Part shown: one piece after another, positions 18,172-27,439 of the stretch | Layout of the letters: every line of letters starts with the position of its first letter | Position numbering within the stretch: the first letter of the stretch is position 1 | Assembly (NCBI GenBank): GCA_963787485.1 | Contig: CAWBDF010000010.1 | Coordinates: 29,475-93,474, forward strand | Length of the DNA stretch: 64,000 nucleotides | Source of the DNA: Bog-473 sp963787485 | GTDB lineage: Bacteria > Actinomycetota > Acidimicrobiia > Acidimicrobiales > RAAP-2 | Direction: 5' to 3' | Made by a program: the position numbers and the translations under genes | Notes under the pieces: generated by a model | The model's database searches: none | What the model was told of the DNA's origin: nothing | Seen by the model: only the letters and a program-made list of their open reading frames with translations

Positions 18172-19830
18172 TCACTTCACCGCCACCTCGACGATCTTGA
18201 CGATCACTAGGATGAACGCGACGGCAAGGTACGCGCGCAGGGCGAAGAGACCCACCTTGCGCTGCATCGACATCGCTGGGCGCCCGAGGCGCTGCAGTGG
18301 GGGCATCCGCCACGTCGCGCGGTTCGGAACCTCGGCCAAGGCGTCGTTCACGGTGACCACGTCCCGGCGTCGGTGTGCCTGGACGAGCAGGAAGGTACCT
18401 CCGCACATCCCGAATGCGGTGCCACTCACAAACACGCCGATGATCTGGGTGCCCGTGATGTTTGGGAACAAGACGCTGGCCGTGAGGATGACCGAGAGGA
18501 GCACGAGCACCCAGACGATCGTGGCGGTGAGCACGTTGAGCTTGCGCCCATTGGCCCACGGGCCCAGCACGGCCTTGTCGTTGCAGAGCAGCAGCAGGAA
18601 GACGCTGGCACTGGGCAAGAGCACCCCGGCGAGGACCTGGACCCCCTGGGTCATGAGACCGAGCGGCGCGTGCGGGGTCAGCACCAGAGCCGCCGCGATC
18701 GCCATCAGGCCCGCGTAGCAGACGTAAAAGCCCTTGGCCTGGCTGAGGGGCCGGTGCAGGGAGTGGTTGAACCCGAGCACGTCACTGGTGGCGTACGCCG
18801 TGGAGAGCCCGATGGCAGCGGCACCGATTACGGCGGCGTCGATGAGGGCAATGGCGAACAGGTCACCGGCTGTGCGCGACACGTAGTGAGCCAGCCCCGC
18901 TGCCGTCCCCCCGGCGTCGGTGAAGTTCCCGAAACCCGGGGTACCCCCAAAAGCTGCCGCGCTCACGGCCATCAATGCCACCCCACCGACGATGACGATC
19001 ATGATGCCGATCATGAGGTCGACTCGCTCGTAGTTGATCCAGCGAGGCGTGATTCGCTTGTCGATGACGTAGGACTGCTGGAAGAAGAGCTGCCACGGGG
19101 CGACGGTCGTGCCCACGATGGCGATGATGAGCAGCATCACCGTCGGCAACTGCCCGTGCGGAAGGCCCGGCACCACGAAACTGCGGGCCACGTCGCCGAC
19201 GGGAGGGTGGACCAGCAAGAACAGCGGGACCACCAGGAGCGAGCCCACGACGAGCATCAGGCAGAGGCGCTCGAAACGCCGGAAACTTCCTGTACTCACG
19301 GCGCCGATCACGGCCACGGCGGCGAAGATCACCGTGGGCACCTTGGGCAGCCCGAGGTAGCTGACGGCGAGCGAAATCCCGATGAATTCCGTGACGATGG
19401 TCAGGGCATTGAGGACGAACAGGTCGATGACGCTGAACGCCCCCCAGAACTTGCCGAAGCGCTCGAGGATGAGCCGGGCATGGCCAACGCCCGAGACCGC
19501 GCCCAAGCGCAGCACCATCTCCTGGTTGACGTAGAGCACAGGGATCAGGAGCAACAGGGTCCAGACGAAGTGGGTCCCGTAGTCCTGGCCGGCCTGGGAA
19601 TAGGTGCTGAAGGCGCCGGCGTCGTTGTCGCCGGCCATGACGATGAGCCCGGGGCCCACGATGGCGAGCAGGGTCTTCGTCTTGAGTGAGAGGCCACGGC
19701 GCGGTGCCGTGTCCCCGTAGGTGATGGTGCCCAGGGCACCGTTGATGGCGCCGGTGTGGGCCTCGTCGAGGACGCCGGTGTCGTCGGCCGCCGTCCGCTT
19801 CGTGCCGGGTGGTGCGAGGTGCAGCTTCAT
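18172..19830 (-). CDS. Nramp-like divalent metal carrier with altered signature motifs
   Basis: A 552-residue membrane protein with about 11-12 helices of the Nramp/SLC11 superfamily. Helix 1 reads VMAGDNDAGAFSTY in place of the usual DPGN motif, and helix 6 reads VGTTVAPWQLFFQQS in place of MPH. This places it among divergent Nramp-related carriers, some of which move Mg2+ rather than Mn2+ or Fe2+; substrate is inference. AAGGAG precedes ATG 19830. It converges with the Fur-family gene 120 bases away, completing a metal-homeostasis island. Confidence 0.8.
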   Translation of the reverse strand: MKLHLAPPGTKRTAADDTGVLDEAHTGAINGALGTITYGDTAPRRGLSLKTKTLLAIVGPGLIVMAGDNDAGAFSTYSQAGQDYGTHFVWTLLLLIPVLYVNQEMVLRLGAVSGVGHARLILERFGKFWGAFSVIDLFVLNALTIVTEFIGISLAVSYLGLPKVPTVIFAAVAVIGAVSTGSFRRFERLCLMLVVGSLLVVPLFLLVHPPVGDVARSFVVPGLPHGQLPTVMLLIIAIVGTTVAPWQLFFQQSYVIDKRITPRWINYERVDLMIGIMIVIVGGVALMAVSAAAFGGTPGFGNFTDAGGTAAGLAHYVSRTAGDLFAIALIDAAVIGAAAIGLSTAYATSDVLGFNHSLHRPLSQAKGFYVCYAGLMAIAAALVLTPHAPLGLMTQGVQVLAGVLLPSASVFLLLLCNDKAVLGPWANGRKLNVLTATIVWVLVLLSVILTASVLFPNITGTQIIGVFVSGTAFGMCGGTFLLVQAHRRRDVVTVNDALAEVPNRATWRMPPLQRLGRPAMSMQRKVGLFALRAYLAVAFILVIVKIVEVAVK

Positions 19831-20223
19831 AGGGATGTCTCCTTCAAGTCCTGGGGATCTCGGCGCCGTCGGAAAGAGGGCGCGCATCGCCGTTCAGTGG
19901 GCGCGTCAAGGAACGTTCCGGGCATGCCAGCGAAGGGCTGCGAACTCGAGTGCGGAACCCTCGAGCGCCATAGGGGCGCGGTGCTCCGCCAAAGGCGGAG
20001 GAAGATCAGCTCCCCGACGTCGCTACGTCGCTACAAGCTGCGTCAAATGCCGGAACCGAGTTTCAGGCTGACGCGCAAAGGACGCCGGGGCACGGCTGTG
20101 GAGGTTGGGAACTATGGGGTTCAGATTTCATCTTCCCACCTCCATTCGGCCACTCGAACGTCGATGCAATGTTAGCAGACGACCTGGAGAACGTCGACGT
20201 CGTCAGTCGTTGTACGTGCCTTG
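19831..20223. other. Intergenic region with one short hairpin
   Basis: No convincing gene. The inverted repeat CTCCGCC-AAA-GGCGGAG at 19984-20000 could form a compact hairpin in the leader of the Nramp-like gene. No known metal riboswitch consensus was recognised. Confidence 0.4.
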
Positions 20224-21021
20224 TCAGACGACTGCGCCGGCACTCGTGTGCACGACCTGACCCGTGATCTGCCGACTGGCCTGCGTGCAGAGGAACACGA
20301 TCGTCTCGGCGACGTCCTCCGGCATAGACGGCCGCTTGAAGGCATTGGCCATCGGGCCCTGCGAGACCGCCGCCGTGAGCTGCGCTGTGCGTTCCTCCGG
20401 GCTGAGTCCGGGGGTCGACAACCGCGGCGTGTCGGTGAGTCCTGGCGACACCGCGTTGACGTTGACATCGAGCTCCGCAAGGTCGGCTGCCGCCGCTCGT
20501 GTGAGCCCGAGGAGCCCGCCCTTGGAGGCGACGTAATCGGGACCCGAGATGAACGAGGCACGGAACAGGGAGCTACTGAGCACGTTGACCACTTTGCCTC
20601 CGCCACCTCGTTGCGCGAGATGTCGGCCGAAGGCCTGGATCAGGAGAAACGGCGCCTTCACGTTTACCGCCATGGCCAGATCCCACGCGGACTCGGGCAA
20701 CTCGAGGAGCGGCCCCTGCCCGGTAATGCCTGCGTTGTTGACGAGAATGTCCATTCGTCCGAAATCTTCGACAACGTGGTCGACCAGCGCACGCGCCATC
20801 GCGGCATCCCCAAGGTCGATCGTGTACTCGTGCCCACGGCCACCAAGCGATTCGATCTCCGTACGTACCGATTTCGCGTGCTCGGCGTCGACGTCGACGA
20901 CCGCGACCGCTGCTCCACGCGCATGGAGCGCCAGTGCGGTGGCGCGTCCAATGCCGGATCCAGCACCGGTGACGAGCGCGACACGGGTAGCGAGCTCGCC
21001 GCTTGCAGCCGGGCCGGTCAT
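20224..21021 (-). CDS. Short-chain dehydrogenase/reductase
   Basis: A 265-residue classical SDR. The NAD(P)-binding glycine motif is GAGSGIG, the second strand ends in DVD (favouring NAD), the structural motif is NNAG, and the active site is Ser (SSS) with YVASK. The ATG at 21021 overlaps the amidohydrolase stop as ATGA, so the two enzymes are co-translated and probably act in successive steps. Confidence 0.92.
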   Translation of the reverse strand: MTGPAASGELATRVALVTGAGSGIGRATALALHARGAAVAVVDVDAEHAKSVRTEIESLGGRGHEYTIDLGDAAMARALVDHVVEDFGRMDILVNNAGITGQGPLLELPESAWDLAMAVNVKAPFLLIQAFGRHLAQRGGGGKVVNVLSSSLFRASFISGPDYVASKGGLLGLTRAAAADLAELDVNVNAVSPGLTDTPRLSTPGLSPEERTAQLTAAVSQGPMANAFKRPSMPEDVAETIVFLCTQASRQITGQVVHTSAGAVV

Positions 21022-22454
21022 CTCGCTCCGGCTCCGAGCGCCCCGCTGACCTCCTGTTCGATCGCGGTCCCCAGGAAGAAGTCGGGATTCGCGTCCGTGA
21101 GGAAGCGCACCGGATACCGGAAGAGGAAATCGCGCAGCGCGCTTTCGGCGAGGATGCCCCGCTCGAAGAGCTCGTACGCTTCCTCGAGCGGTTGATCGAA
21201 GCGGGGAACGTCCCAATGACCGATGTCAGAACCCAGGAGGCAGGGTACTTTCGCGCCTAACGGAAGAATCCGCTCATCAAAGGCTAATCCCAATAGCGGA
21301 TCGTCACCCTCCACGCCCCAGCAGAAGGCCCTCGTGAATTGATCGCACACGTCACCGGCATCGCGCACCCCGGTGAGTTCGAAGTCGTCGTGCACCGTGT
21401 CACGGGCGCTCGAAACAAGCTCATCCGCGCTGTAGCGTTTCGCCAGGTCGGGCGAGCTCTCGGCAACGATCCGGCCCAAGAGCTCCCGATCGATACCCTT
21501 CGGGTCGAGTCGCTTGATCGCCTCCGGGTTCCGCTTTTCCCAGGTTCCTACGAGGCTGATGAGGATCTCCACGCCGACGGCGACACCGCCCTCGAGCATC
21601 GCAATCCTCAGCTCGGGGAACCGGTTGGTGACACCGCCCAAGAACAGCGACTTCGCGAGCGCTCCGCCCGACGCGGCGAAGTGCCCGATCTGGTTGTAGA
21701 GGTAGTTCGAAATCGATGCCCGGTCGCTCAGACCCATGCCCGAGGAGTGGGTCGCGAGCGGAAACTGCAGTTCGATCGCTTTGGCCCAGACCGGGTCGTA
21801 GTCGTGCGCGCTGTCGAGACCGTAGGTGTCGATCCACCCGCCGGTCATCCAGGGTGCGATCTTCAAGTCAGGACGGTCTCCTGGACCGTCGAAGGGTCGC
21901 CGTACGTGGCTCGGGAGCAGGCAGACCTTCGCCCCGATCGCCTTGGCATGCTCCATCTCGGCGATCGCCTCACCTGGGTTGTGCGCCGGGATGATTGCAG
22001 CGATCGTGAACCGGTCGTCGTAACGGCGGTACTGGTCCGCCATGAACTCGTTGTAGAGCCGACTCAGCGTCACTCGTTGCTCATCGTCGGCAAGACGATG
22101 GATCAACAGTCCCATCGAAGGATAGAGAACCGAATAGTCGATACCCGCTTCGCCCAGGCGTTCGTAGTAGCGAGCCGGCAGCGAGACGTCCGCGTAGTAC
22201 TCGGTACTGGCCGCAAAGTGCCACGACACCGGCAGCAGCCCCAGGCGACGGCGCTCATCGGGGGACAGGTTGGGTTGCTGCCAATCCCCCACTTCGGACG
22301 ACAGCATCGGCACCGAACCGACGACCTCGCCGGCACCGTAATCGCGACAGAAGTCGACGAACACATTCTTCAGCTCGAGCACATGTCCGTCGCCATCGAG
22401 CACCGGGTAACCCAGCTGTTCTCGGATCTCAGTCGCACGAGTCCGTGTCACCAC
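21018..22454 (-). CDS. Amidohydrolase-2 family metal-dependent hydrolase/decarboxylase
   Basis: A 478-residue TIM-barrel enzyme. The first metal pair is in LDGDGHVLEL, a further His in ATHSSGMG, and the late Asp region is LGSDIGHWDVP, near the C-terminal DFLFRYPVRFL. Such proteins hydrolyse or decarboxylate cyclic acids such as 2-amino-3-carboxymuconate semialdehyde. An AGGAGG at 22465-22470 is too close to GTG 22463 and fits GTG 22454 (gap 10) better. Two more members of the family lie at 40 and 49 kb. Confidence 0.85.
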   Translation of the reverse strand: MVTRTRATEIREQLGYPVLDGDGHVLELKNVFVDFCRDYGAGEVVGSVPMLSSEVGDWQQPNLSPDERRRLGLLPVSWHFAASTEYYADVSLPARYYERLGEAGIDYSVLYPSMGLLIHRLADDEQRVTLSRLYNEFMADQYRRYDDRFTIAAIIPAHNPGEAIAEMEHAKAIGAKVCLLPSHVRRPFDGPGDRPDLKIAPWMTGGWIDTYGLDSAHDYDPVWAKAIELQFPLATHSSGMGLSDRASISNYLYNQIGHFAASGGALAKSLFLGGVTNRFPELRIAMLEGGVAVGVEILISLVGTWEKRNPEAIKRLDPKGIDRELLGRIVAESSPDLAKRYSADELVSSARDTVHDDFELTGVRDAGDVCDQFTRAFCWGVEGDDPLLGLAFDERILPLGAKVPCLLGSDIGHWDVPRFDQPLEEAYELFERGILAESALRDFLFRYPVRFLTDANPDFFLGTAIEQEVSGALGAGAR

Positions 22455-22463
22455 TATTGCCAC

Positions 22464-22819
22464 ACCTCCTCGGGAGCCAGTTGTTTCCGAGATCTTCAGC
22501 GTTGTTCTACCGTTCGGGGCCTGCGCATGGACACTACTAATTCGGCATCACAGGATCTACTGGCTCCCTCGAGGCCGCAAATGCCCCACGACAACGTGAC
22601 TGGTGGATCTCGGTCAGCGATAGGGCCCGCCAATGTCGACGTCGGTAATGCCTGCCGACGCGGAACCAGCCAAACCTCAAAGCGCGCCGTACCCGTCTGA
22701 CACCCAAGGGGGCCGAGATGTGACGACATTCACAGTGGCGTCGCGCACGCCCCTCGACGGGCCGCACGGCACACGACACTACCGCCGACACACGACCGAG
22801 GGCTGGATGCGGTTGCACC
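22464..22819. other. Intergenic region without a recognisable gene
   Basis: Short open stretches exist in several frames but none shows a family pattern or a ribosome site. It probably holds the promoter of the amidohydrolase-SDR unit. Nothing else seen. Confidence 0.4.
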
Positions 22820-23218
22820 TCAGGGCGACGGTAGCTCCCATCCGTCTGCGATCTCGATCACCAGATTCACGCGACGGTCGGAACCGATGCGCTTCGTGAG
22901 ATGACCTTTGCTGCCGATGTCATCGAAGAGGATCCAGTCGCCCTGGTGCACCTGCCGGGATTCCCCGGTCGTAGTCGTAACTTCGAAGGCACCGCGCAGT
23001 GGAGTAATGAAGTGCCTCGAGGGTGTGGCGTGGAGGCCAGGAATGACTTCACGATTCGGCTGATCGTCTGGGTACTCGGCGTAGGTGATCTTCAACGTGG
23101 GAATCGTGAACACGGATACGGTGCTCCCCGGCGGGCGCGAGTCTGCTTCGAGCGTCAGGTCGCCAAAGTGAGTTTCGCCATCGTCGGAACCAAACAGATG
23201 TACGACGCGTAGTGCCAT
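22820..23218 (-). CDS. Cupin-fold protein, paralogue of the 7.8-kb cupin
   Basis: A 132-residue single-domain cupin. Shared features with the other copy are PGLHATPSRHFITPLRGAFE, EVTTTTGESRQV, and DDIGSKGHLTKRIG. The C-terminus VNLVIEIADGWELP is the guide that reveals the frameshift in the first copy. The second His of motif 1 follows RHF rather than RHLH, so metal ligation may differ. It sits between a CoA-transferase and an amidohydrolase on the same strand. Function unknown. Confidence 0.8.
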   Translation of the reverse strand: MALRVVHLFGSDDGETHFGDLTLEADSRPPGSTVSVFTIPTLKITYAEYPDDQPNREVIPGLHATPSRHFITPLRGAFEVTTTTGESRQVHQGDWILFDDIGSKGHLTKRIGSDRRVNLVIEIADGWELPSP

Positions 23219-23367
23219 GGCCAGAACGTAGCGAGCTCAGGCGACGCGTACAAGAAACCGAGAACCACGATGGCCCATGGTTGGCGACCCTCGCTCACCG
23301 AGTCGTCGGTGGGCTCCGGACCCCGGCCAGCGACCGTGGTCGGCGGGCCCGGCAGCGTAGGGGACGA

Positions 23368-24576
23368 TCAGAGAAGGCTCTGAGCGCGGAACGCAGTGAT
23401 TGCCTCGCTCGAGTAACCCAGCTCGCGCAACACCTCGTCGGTGTGCTCGCCGAGAATGAATGGAGGAGCGGTGATGGACGGTGGTGAACCCGACAACTTG
23501 ATGGGCGAGCCGAGGATCCGCACGCGGCCATACGACTCGTGCTCCACCTCGACGATCATTTCGCGGGCCTCGACGTGAGGATCGGCGATCACCTCTTCAC
23601 CGGAGAGCACGGCGCCAGCAGGTATACCCGCCTCGGCGAGGATCCGCATCGCCTCGAACTTTTCTCGTCCCAACGTCCATGCCCGGATGCTTGCGTCGAC
23701 CTCGTCTCCCCGTGATTGGCTCGTGGCAAGCGGGTCGTCGGTGACAAGATCGGGCCGGCCCACGAGCGTGAGCAGCGCGGCCCACATTGGCCGCGTCTCC
23801 AGGCAGAGGATGTAGACCGCATCGAACGGGCCCCCTCCGGCGCAGGGGTAAAGGTCGCCGGCGACCTTGACCCGGTTGCCACCCCGGCGGTAGTGCGAGG
23901 CGCTCGCCCCGTCCTCGTCGGCGAAGAACTGGGAAAACCATGCTCGGCCCATGCTGAGCATTGTGTCGTGGAGCGACGCCTCCACTTGCTGACCCGCACC
24001 GGTCCGCTGCCGTTGCCAGAGAGCGGCGATGATGCCGAGGGCGAGATGGATGCCCGTCGCGTTGTCCGAAACGGGGAACCTTTCAATCAGGGGCGGTCCG
24101 TCGCTCGTACCGGTGGCAGCCATGGCGCCGCTCGTCGCCTGAGCCACCATGTCGAACGCCTTATAGGACGCATATGGGCCCCATGTGCCGAAGCCCTTGG
24201 CGCGGGCGAAGATCACCTGAGGATTCGTCTCGCACAGTGTCTCATAACCGAGTCCGAGCTCTTCGAACTTGTTGGGTCCGAGGTTCTCGACCACAACGTC
24301 CGCTGTCCGTACGAGATCGAGAAACGCTCGATGGCCGTCACCGGATTTGAGGTCGAGTACCACGCTGCGCTTCGAGGAATTGAGTGTGGCGAAGAATGTT
24401 GGGAGCCGCCGTGTCCCATCGCCGACGCCCGGCCGTTCAATCTTGATCACGTCAGCACCGAGCCACGCCAGTTGTTGCCCGCAGACGGTTCCGACCTCGA
24501 ACTGCGACACTTCGACGACGCGTATGCCATTGAGGGCTGACTCAGTGATCGGATTCGCTCCGGCGGACGTGGACAT
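23368..24576 (-). CDS. CaiB/BaiF family (type III) CoA-transferase
   Basis: A 402-residue family III CoA-transferase, moving CoA between carboxylic acids. Typical blocks are GIRVVEVSQFEVGTVCGQQL, LGADVIKIERPG, LNSSKRSVVLDLKS, DVVVENLGPNKFEELGLGY, and the catalytic-Asp region SDNATGIHLALGIIAAL. The late ILGSPIKLSGSPPSI and GEHTDEVLRELGYS are also family marks. As first gene of the minus-strand cluster (with cupin, amidohydrolase, SDR) it would activate the pathway substrate as a CoA ester. Confidence 0.92.
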   Translation of the reverse strand: MSTSAGANPITESALNGIRVVEVSQFEVGTVCGQQLAWLGADVIKIERPGVGDGTRRLPTFFATLNSSKRSVVLDLKSGDGHRAFLDLVRTADVVVENLGPNKFEELGLGYETLCETNPQVIFARAKGFGTWGPYASYKAFDMVAQATSGAMAATGTSDGPPLIERFPVSDNATGIHLALGIIAALWQRQRTGAGQQVEASLHDTMLSMGRAWFSQFFADEDGASASHYRRGGNRVKVAGDLYPCAGGGPFDAVYILCLETRPMWAALLTLVGRPDLVTDDPLATSQSRGDEVDASIRAWTLGREKFEAMRILAEAGIPAGAVLSGEEVIADPHVEAREMIVEVEHESYGRVRILGSPIKLSGSPPSITAPPFILGEHTDEVLRELGYSSEAITAFRAQSLL

Positions 24577-24738
24577 GACCTCGATTCCTGAGGGGCAATT
24601 CGCTTGTATCCATCCCGAGCGATGCGAGCGCTCGCGAGGCAGGCTACCGGCGACACGACCTTGCCGGGGATTTTTCCTTCAGCTGTCTCGAGCCAGCGCC
24701 CTCACGGGATTGCTGGGCTGACCAAGGCCCGGCGCCGT

Positions 24739-24933
24739 CTACGACCCGGCGTGCCTAATCCGTAGGACACGATGCAAGAGCGTGGTGGGGACGCCGGTGA
24801 GCCTGAGCAGGCTGAACGGGCGCTCGTGCTTGCCCAACCCGGCGGCGATGTTCACTGCGAGACTGCAGGCGGCGATGATGAGGCACGCCGCGATGACCAC
24901 CTCGGTCAGGCATCTCTCTGCGCACCATGGCAC
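24739..24933 (-). pseudogene. Fragment of an FtsX-like ABC permease
   Basis: About 50 residues, AACSLAVNIAAGLGKHERPF then SLLRLTGVPTTLLHRV, match the conserved membrane-loop segment of FtsX-like permeases (usual form CSLAV...GL.ERKRPFSLLRLTG). Neither the rest of the permease nor an ATPase is nearby, so this is a relic. Confidence 0.6.
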
Positions 24934-25499
24934 GCGCGCTATTGGTCACCCGCTGAGAAACTGATCGTCTCGGCGACCTTCCGCGGACAGCGGAGGAGAA
25001 ATGTTGAGCGAGCCGAGGACCGTACTTTGCGATGTCTCCTCCTCCCGGACCATTCGAGGAGGAGACAGTTCGGTCATCGGAGAACCGCTCACACACCCGT
25101 ACATTCTCGCAGCCATTTTGGGTGGCGCTCAGAGGCGATCGCCGCCGATCGACTGCCCCCGAATACCACACCGGTCGGTGCGCTCATCCGATCTCTCGCT
25201 GGATCAGTCGCCTGGAAGAGAGTGGTTTCGAATCCACCGACGTATCAATCGAGGAAAGGACAAGGACGGGACGCCCACCCAGGCCATCCTCGAGATGTTG
25301 AGCCGTACGGCCGGATCAGGTGTACCCGTGATGGTCAAGCACTACCACCTGGGTGGCTTCACGCGTCGCTAGATGACATTTCTGAGAACGGGTGAGGTTG
25401 AGGGCGAGTTCCTGGGACACCCGTCCCCATGCGGTAATCCGGCATTCCCGGATGGTCCTCCCCATCAATCGGTCATCCACGGACCGACCAGGAGGACCA
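24934..25499. other. Non-coding or decayed stretch
   Basis: No frame with a recognisable family. It holds a strong hairpin (listed separately) and several short open stretches without ribosome sites. A tRNA T-arm-like GTGGTTTCGAATCCAC near 25226 has no matching tRNA body. Confidence 0.4.
25033..25067. repeat. Perfect 12-bp inverted repeat, 11-nt loop
   Basis: TGTCTCCTCCTC and GAGGAGGAGACA pair over 12 bases around CCGGACCATTC. There is no T run on either side, so a classical terminator is doubtful. The purine-rich arm contains GAGGAGGAG, a perfect Shine-Dalgarno-like sequence that would be hidden by the stem. Confidence 0.7.
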
Positions 25500-25835
25500 A
25501 TGACCCTGGTCGCGCAACGGTGGAACAATCCCTGCATGGACGAGCCGGCGGAGCTGCAGTACAACAGACACTGGAGGCTGGCGGTGTGGGCATTTCGCGT
25601 GGGGTATGTCGGGCTGGCCGTCGCCATCGCGGGCCTCATCGTGATGGCGTTGGGAGCCACGACGTGGGTCCTGGCCGCCGGGGTGATCATCTGGCTCGCC
25701 TCCGCCGCTGTCACGTTGGCGGGGCTCCTCTGGTCCCGGCAGGAGCTTCCAGAGCCGCGACCTGGGTACTGGTCGATGCGGTTCATGCTCATCCACGACA
25801 CGGTCCACGCCCGGTCGTCGGCCCGGCGGTCCTGA
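25500..25835 (+). CDS. Small membrane protein, two to three helices
   Basis: A 111-residue protein starting at ATG 25500, four bases after GGAGG; an internal ATG at 25536 is the alternative. Two hydrophobic segments (VGYVGLAVAIAGLIVMALGA; VLAAGVIIWLASAAVTLAGL) are followed by a short cytoplasmic tail with RPGYWSMRFMLIHDTVH. It resembles short uncharacterised actinobacterial membrane proteins. Confidence 0.65.
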   Translation: MTLVAQRWNNPCMDEPAELQYNRHWRLAVWAFRVGYVGLAVAIAGLIVMALGATTWVLAAGVIIWLASAAVTLAGLLWSRQELPEPRPGYWSMRFMLIHDTVHARSSARRS

Positions 25836-26029
25836 TGGCTCCTCCTGTCGCGGCTGCGTCGGCCGTGCGGCGGTCTCCCGCGTTGTCGACCCGACCGGTA
25901 TGTGTCGAAGACGGGCGGGCATTGGGCACCCGAACCTCCGGGACCGGGTCAGGTCTGAGTGGGGCCCTACAGCAGGATTCCTCGTCGTCCGGAGCGATCA
26001 TGGCGAGAGTCACTGCGATTTGGGCAACG

Positions 26030-26635
26030 TCAGAAAGCACTAGCCGGTTCATACACGTACCACTGAGAGCCAACCTTTACGCATGTGATCAAGGAGTACC
26101 TGTGGACGGGGGAGGCTTCAGATGCGACGGCGGACGCGTACAAGGCGCGAAAGGTGTGGCGAGAGGAGAGAAATGTGGCGGGATTTCGGTTCGTGATGCA
26201 CTTTGGTCGGGTGTCGCTCTGGCAGTCAGTCCCAACCGTCGCCACCAGGGCTTGCGTTCCCTTGACTGCGATGTAGCCGAGGGAGATCTGATCCTGTATG
26301 GATGAGGGCGGCGCATCGACTAATGCGGCGGAACACTTCATCTGAACGGCTGGCTGGAAGAAGGCGCAACCCTGCGCCAGGTGGCCGCCGTCAACCACGG
26401 CAAATTGTGCTTCAACAACTCCACCGGGGGAGGCCGTGCCCGGAGCAGGCTGGCTCCCCGGTTTTGTGATCGTGACGCCTTGACCCAGCGATGCCGCCCA
26501 GGTCGGTGCTGGCGTATGAGAAGTCACGCGGTTGCTGGAGGCGGCGATGGCCGTGCTGACCGGTCCTGCTGCCTCCGAAACCAGGGCCAACAGCAACACC
26601 ACACCCAAGCACCCGATCCGTGCTGGCAGTTTCAT
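26030..26635 (-). CDS. Predicted secreted protein of unknown function
   Basis: A 201-residue protein whose N-terminus MKLPARIGCLGVVLLLALVS is a signal peptide, with a likely cleavage site near AIAASS. The mature part contains five cysteines (GCAFF, KCSAA, DCQSD, KCITN, ITCVK), so disulfides are likely, and ends in VGSQWYVYEPASAF. ATG 26635 is chosen because it begins the signal peptide. No family recognised. Confidence 0.6.
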   Translation of the reverse strand: MKLPARIGCLGVVLLLALVSEAAGPVSTAIAASSNRVTSHTPAPTWAASLGQGVTITKPGSQPAPGTASPGGVVEAQFAVVDGGHLAQGCAFFQPAVQMKCSAALVDAPPSSIQDQISLGYIAVKGTQALVATVGTDCQSDTRPKCITNRNPATFLSSRHTFRALYASAVASEASPVHRYSLITCVKVGSQWYVYEPASAF

Positions 26636-26872
26636 GAACGTCCTATTCGTCTGAGGGCGACGATTGTTATCACAACGGCGAAGGGGAGCGTATTCAGTGG
26701 GTGCCACAGTTCGACGCGCCGGGATGCCGGATCGACCCTGGACGTTGGACCTCAGCCACTAAATGCCCATATTCTCGGATTACACGTGCGGGAAATCGGT
26801 GAGACCTCGTGGTCTCGCGCTGATCGGGGACTCTCGCTACATTGAGATCTTCACCACGACGAGAGGATGCCG

Positions 26873-27184
26873 ATGTCGTCAATCTCAGGGCCCCAGCATC
26901 TCAGCGGCCATCATCGAGACACCCTGCTACAGATCTTTCAGCAAAAGACGAACTACAACGTGGAATGGCACGATGTCGTATCATTGCTCGAGGCGGTCGG
27001 ATCCATCGAACAACAACACGACGACATGTTTCTGTTCCGCATCGGCCAACAAACCGAGGTTCTCAGGCGTCCGAGTGACAAGGACATCGACGGACAACAG
27101 CTCGTCGATTTGCGCCGAATATTGACGAGTGCCGGCTACGACACCATCGCCGCGGACCTCGAAGACAAGGGCAACGAAGTCTGA
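26873..27184 (+). CDS. Conserved hypothetical protein (HHR...WHDVVSLLEAVG family)
   Basis: A 103-residue soluble protein. The segments GHHRDTLLQIFQ, NVEWHDVVSLLEAVG and QQLVDLRRILTSAGY match a short family common in actinobacteria and proteobacteria, whose fold resembles HicA-like RNA-binding proteins. GAGAGG lies six bases before ATG 26873. No partner antitoxin is next to it, so a toxin role is not supported. Confidence 0.7.
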   Translation: MSSISGPQHLSGHHRDTLLQIFQQKTNYNVEWHDVVSLLEAVGSIEQQHDDMFLFRIGQQTEVLRRPSDKDIDGQQLVDLRRILTSAGYDTIAADLEDKGNEV

Positions 27185-27439
27185 CAATGGCAGACAGCTT
27201 GGAGCAGATCCGCGGAAGAACGTTGTCGCTGTCATCGACATTCACGAGACCTTTATCTACGTGACTGATGCTGCACCTGCACCTTGCCCCAATGGCCTGA
27301 GCGTCTCGTTGCGACGGACCCACATGGCCACCTTCACAGAGTCCGCCATCACTTGGGAAATCCTTCGTGTGCGCACGAAGGCGACAGTCCGGCTTACTGG
27401 CACGAGTTGACTATTCACAGCGTGCCCCGGCATGTCGGG

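Noticed and set aside
18373..19689. Long + frame (438 codons) opposite the Nramp-like gene
   Set aside because: Glu/His/Asp-rich antisense of a membrane protein.
19831..20223. Mg2+ or Mn2+ riboswitch in the Nramp leader
   Set aside because: Neither the M-box nor the yybP-ykoY conserved core could be found by eye; only a short hairpin is present.
25200..25260. tRNA-like T-arm GTGGTTTCGAATCCAC
   Set aside because: Loop size is off by one and no acceptor, D or anticodon arms can be drawn around it.
26873..27184. Toxin-antitoxin pair with a HicA-like toxin
   Set aside because: Only one small gene is present; no partner gene next to it.
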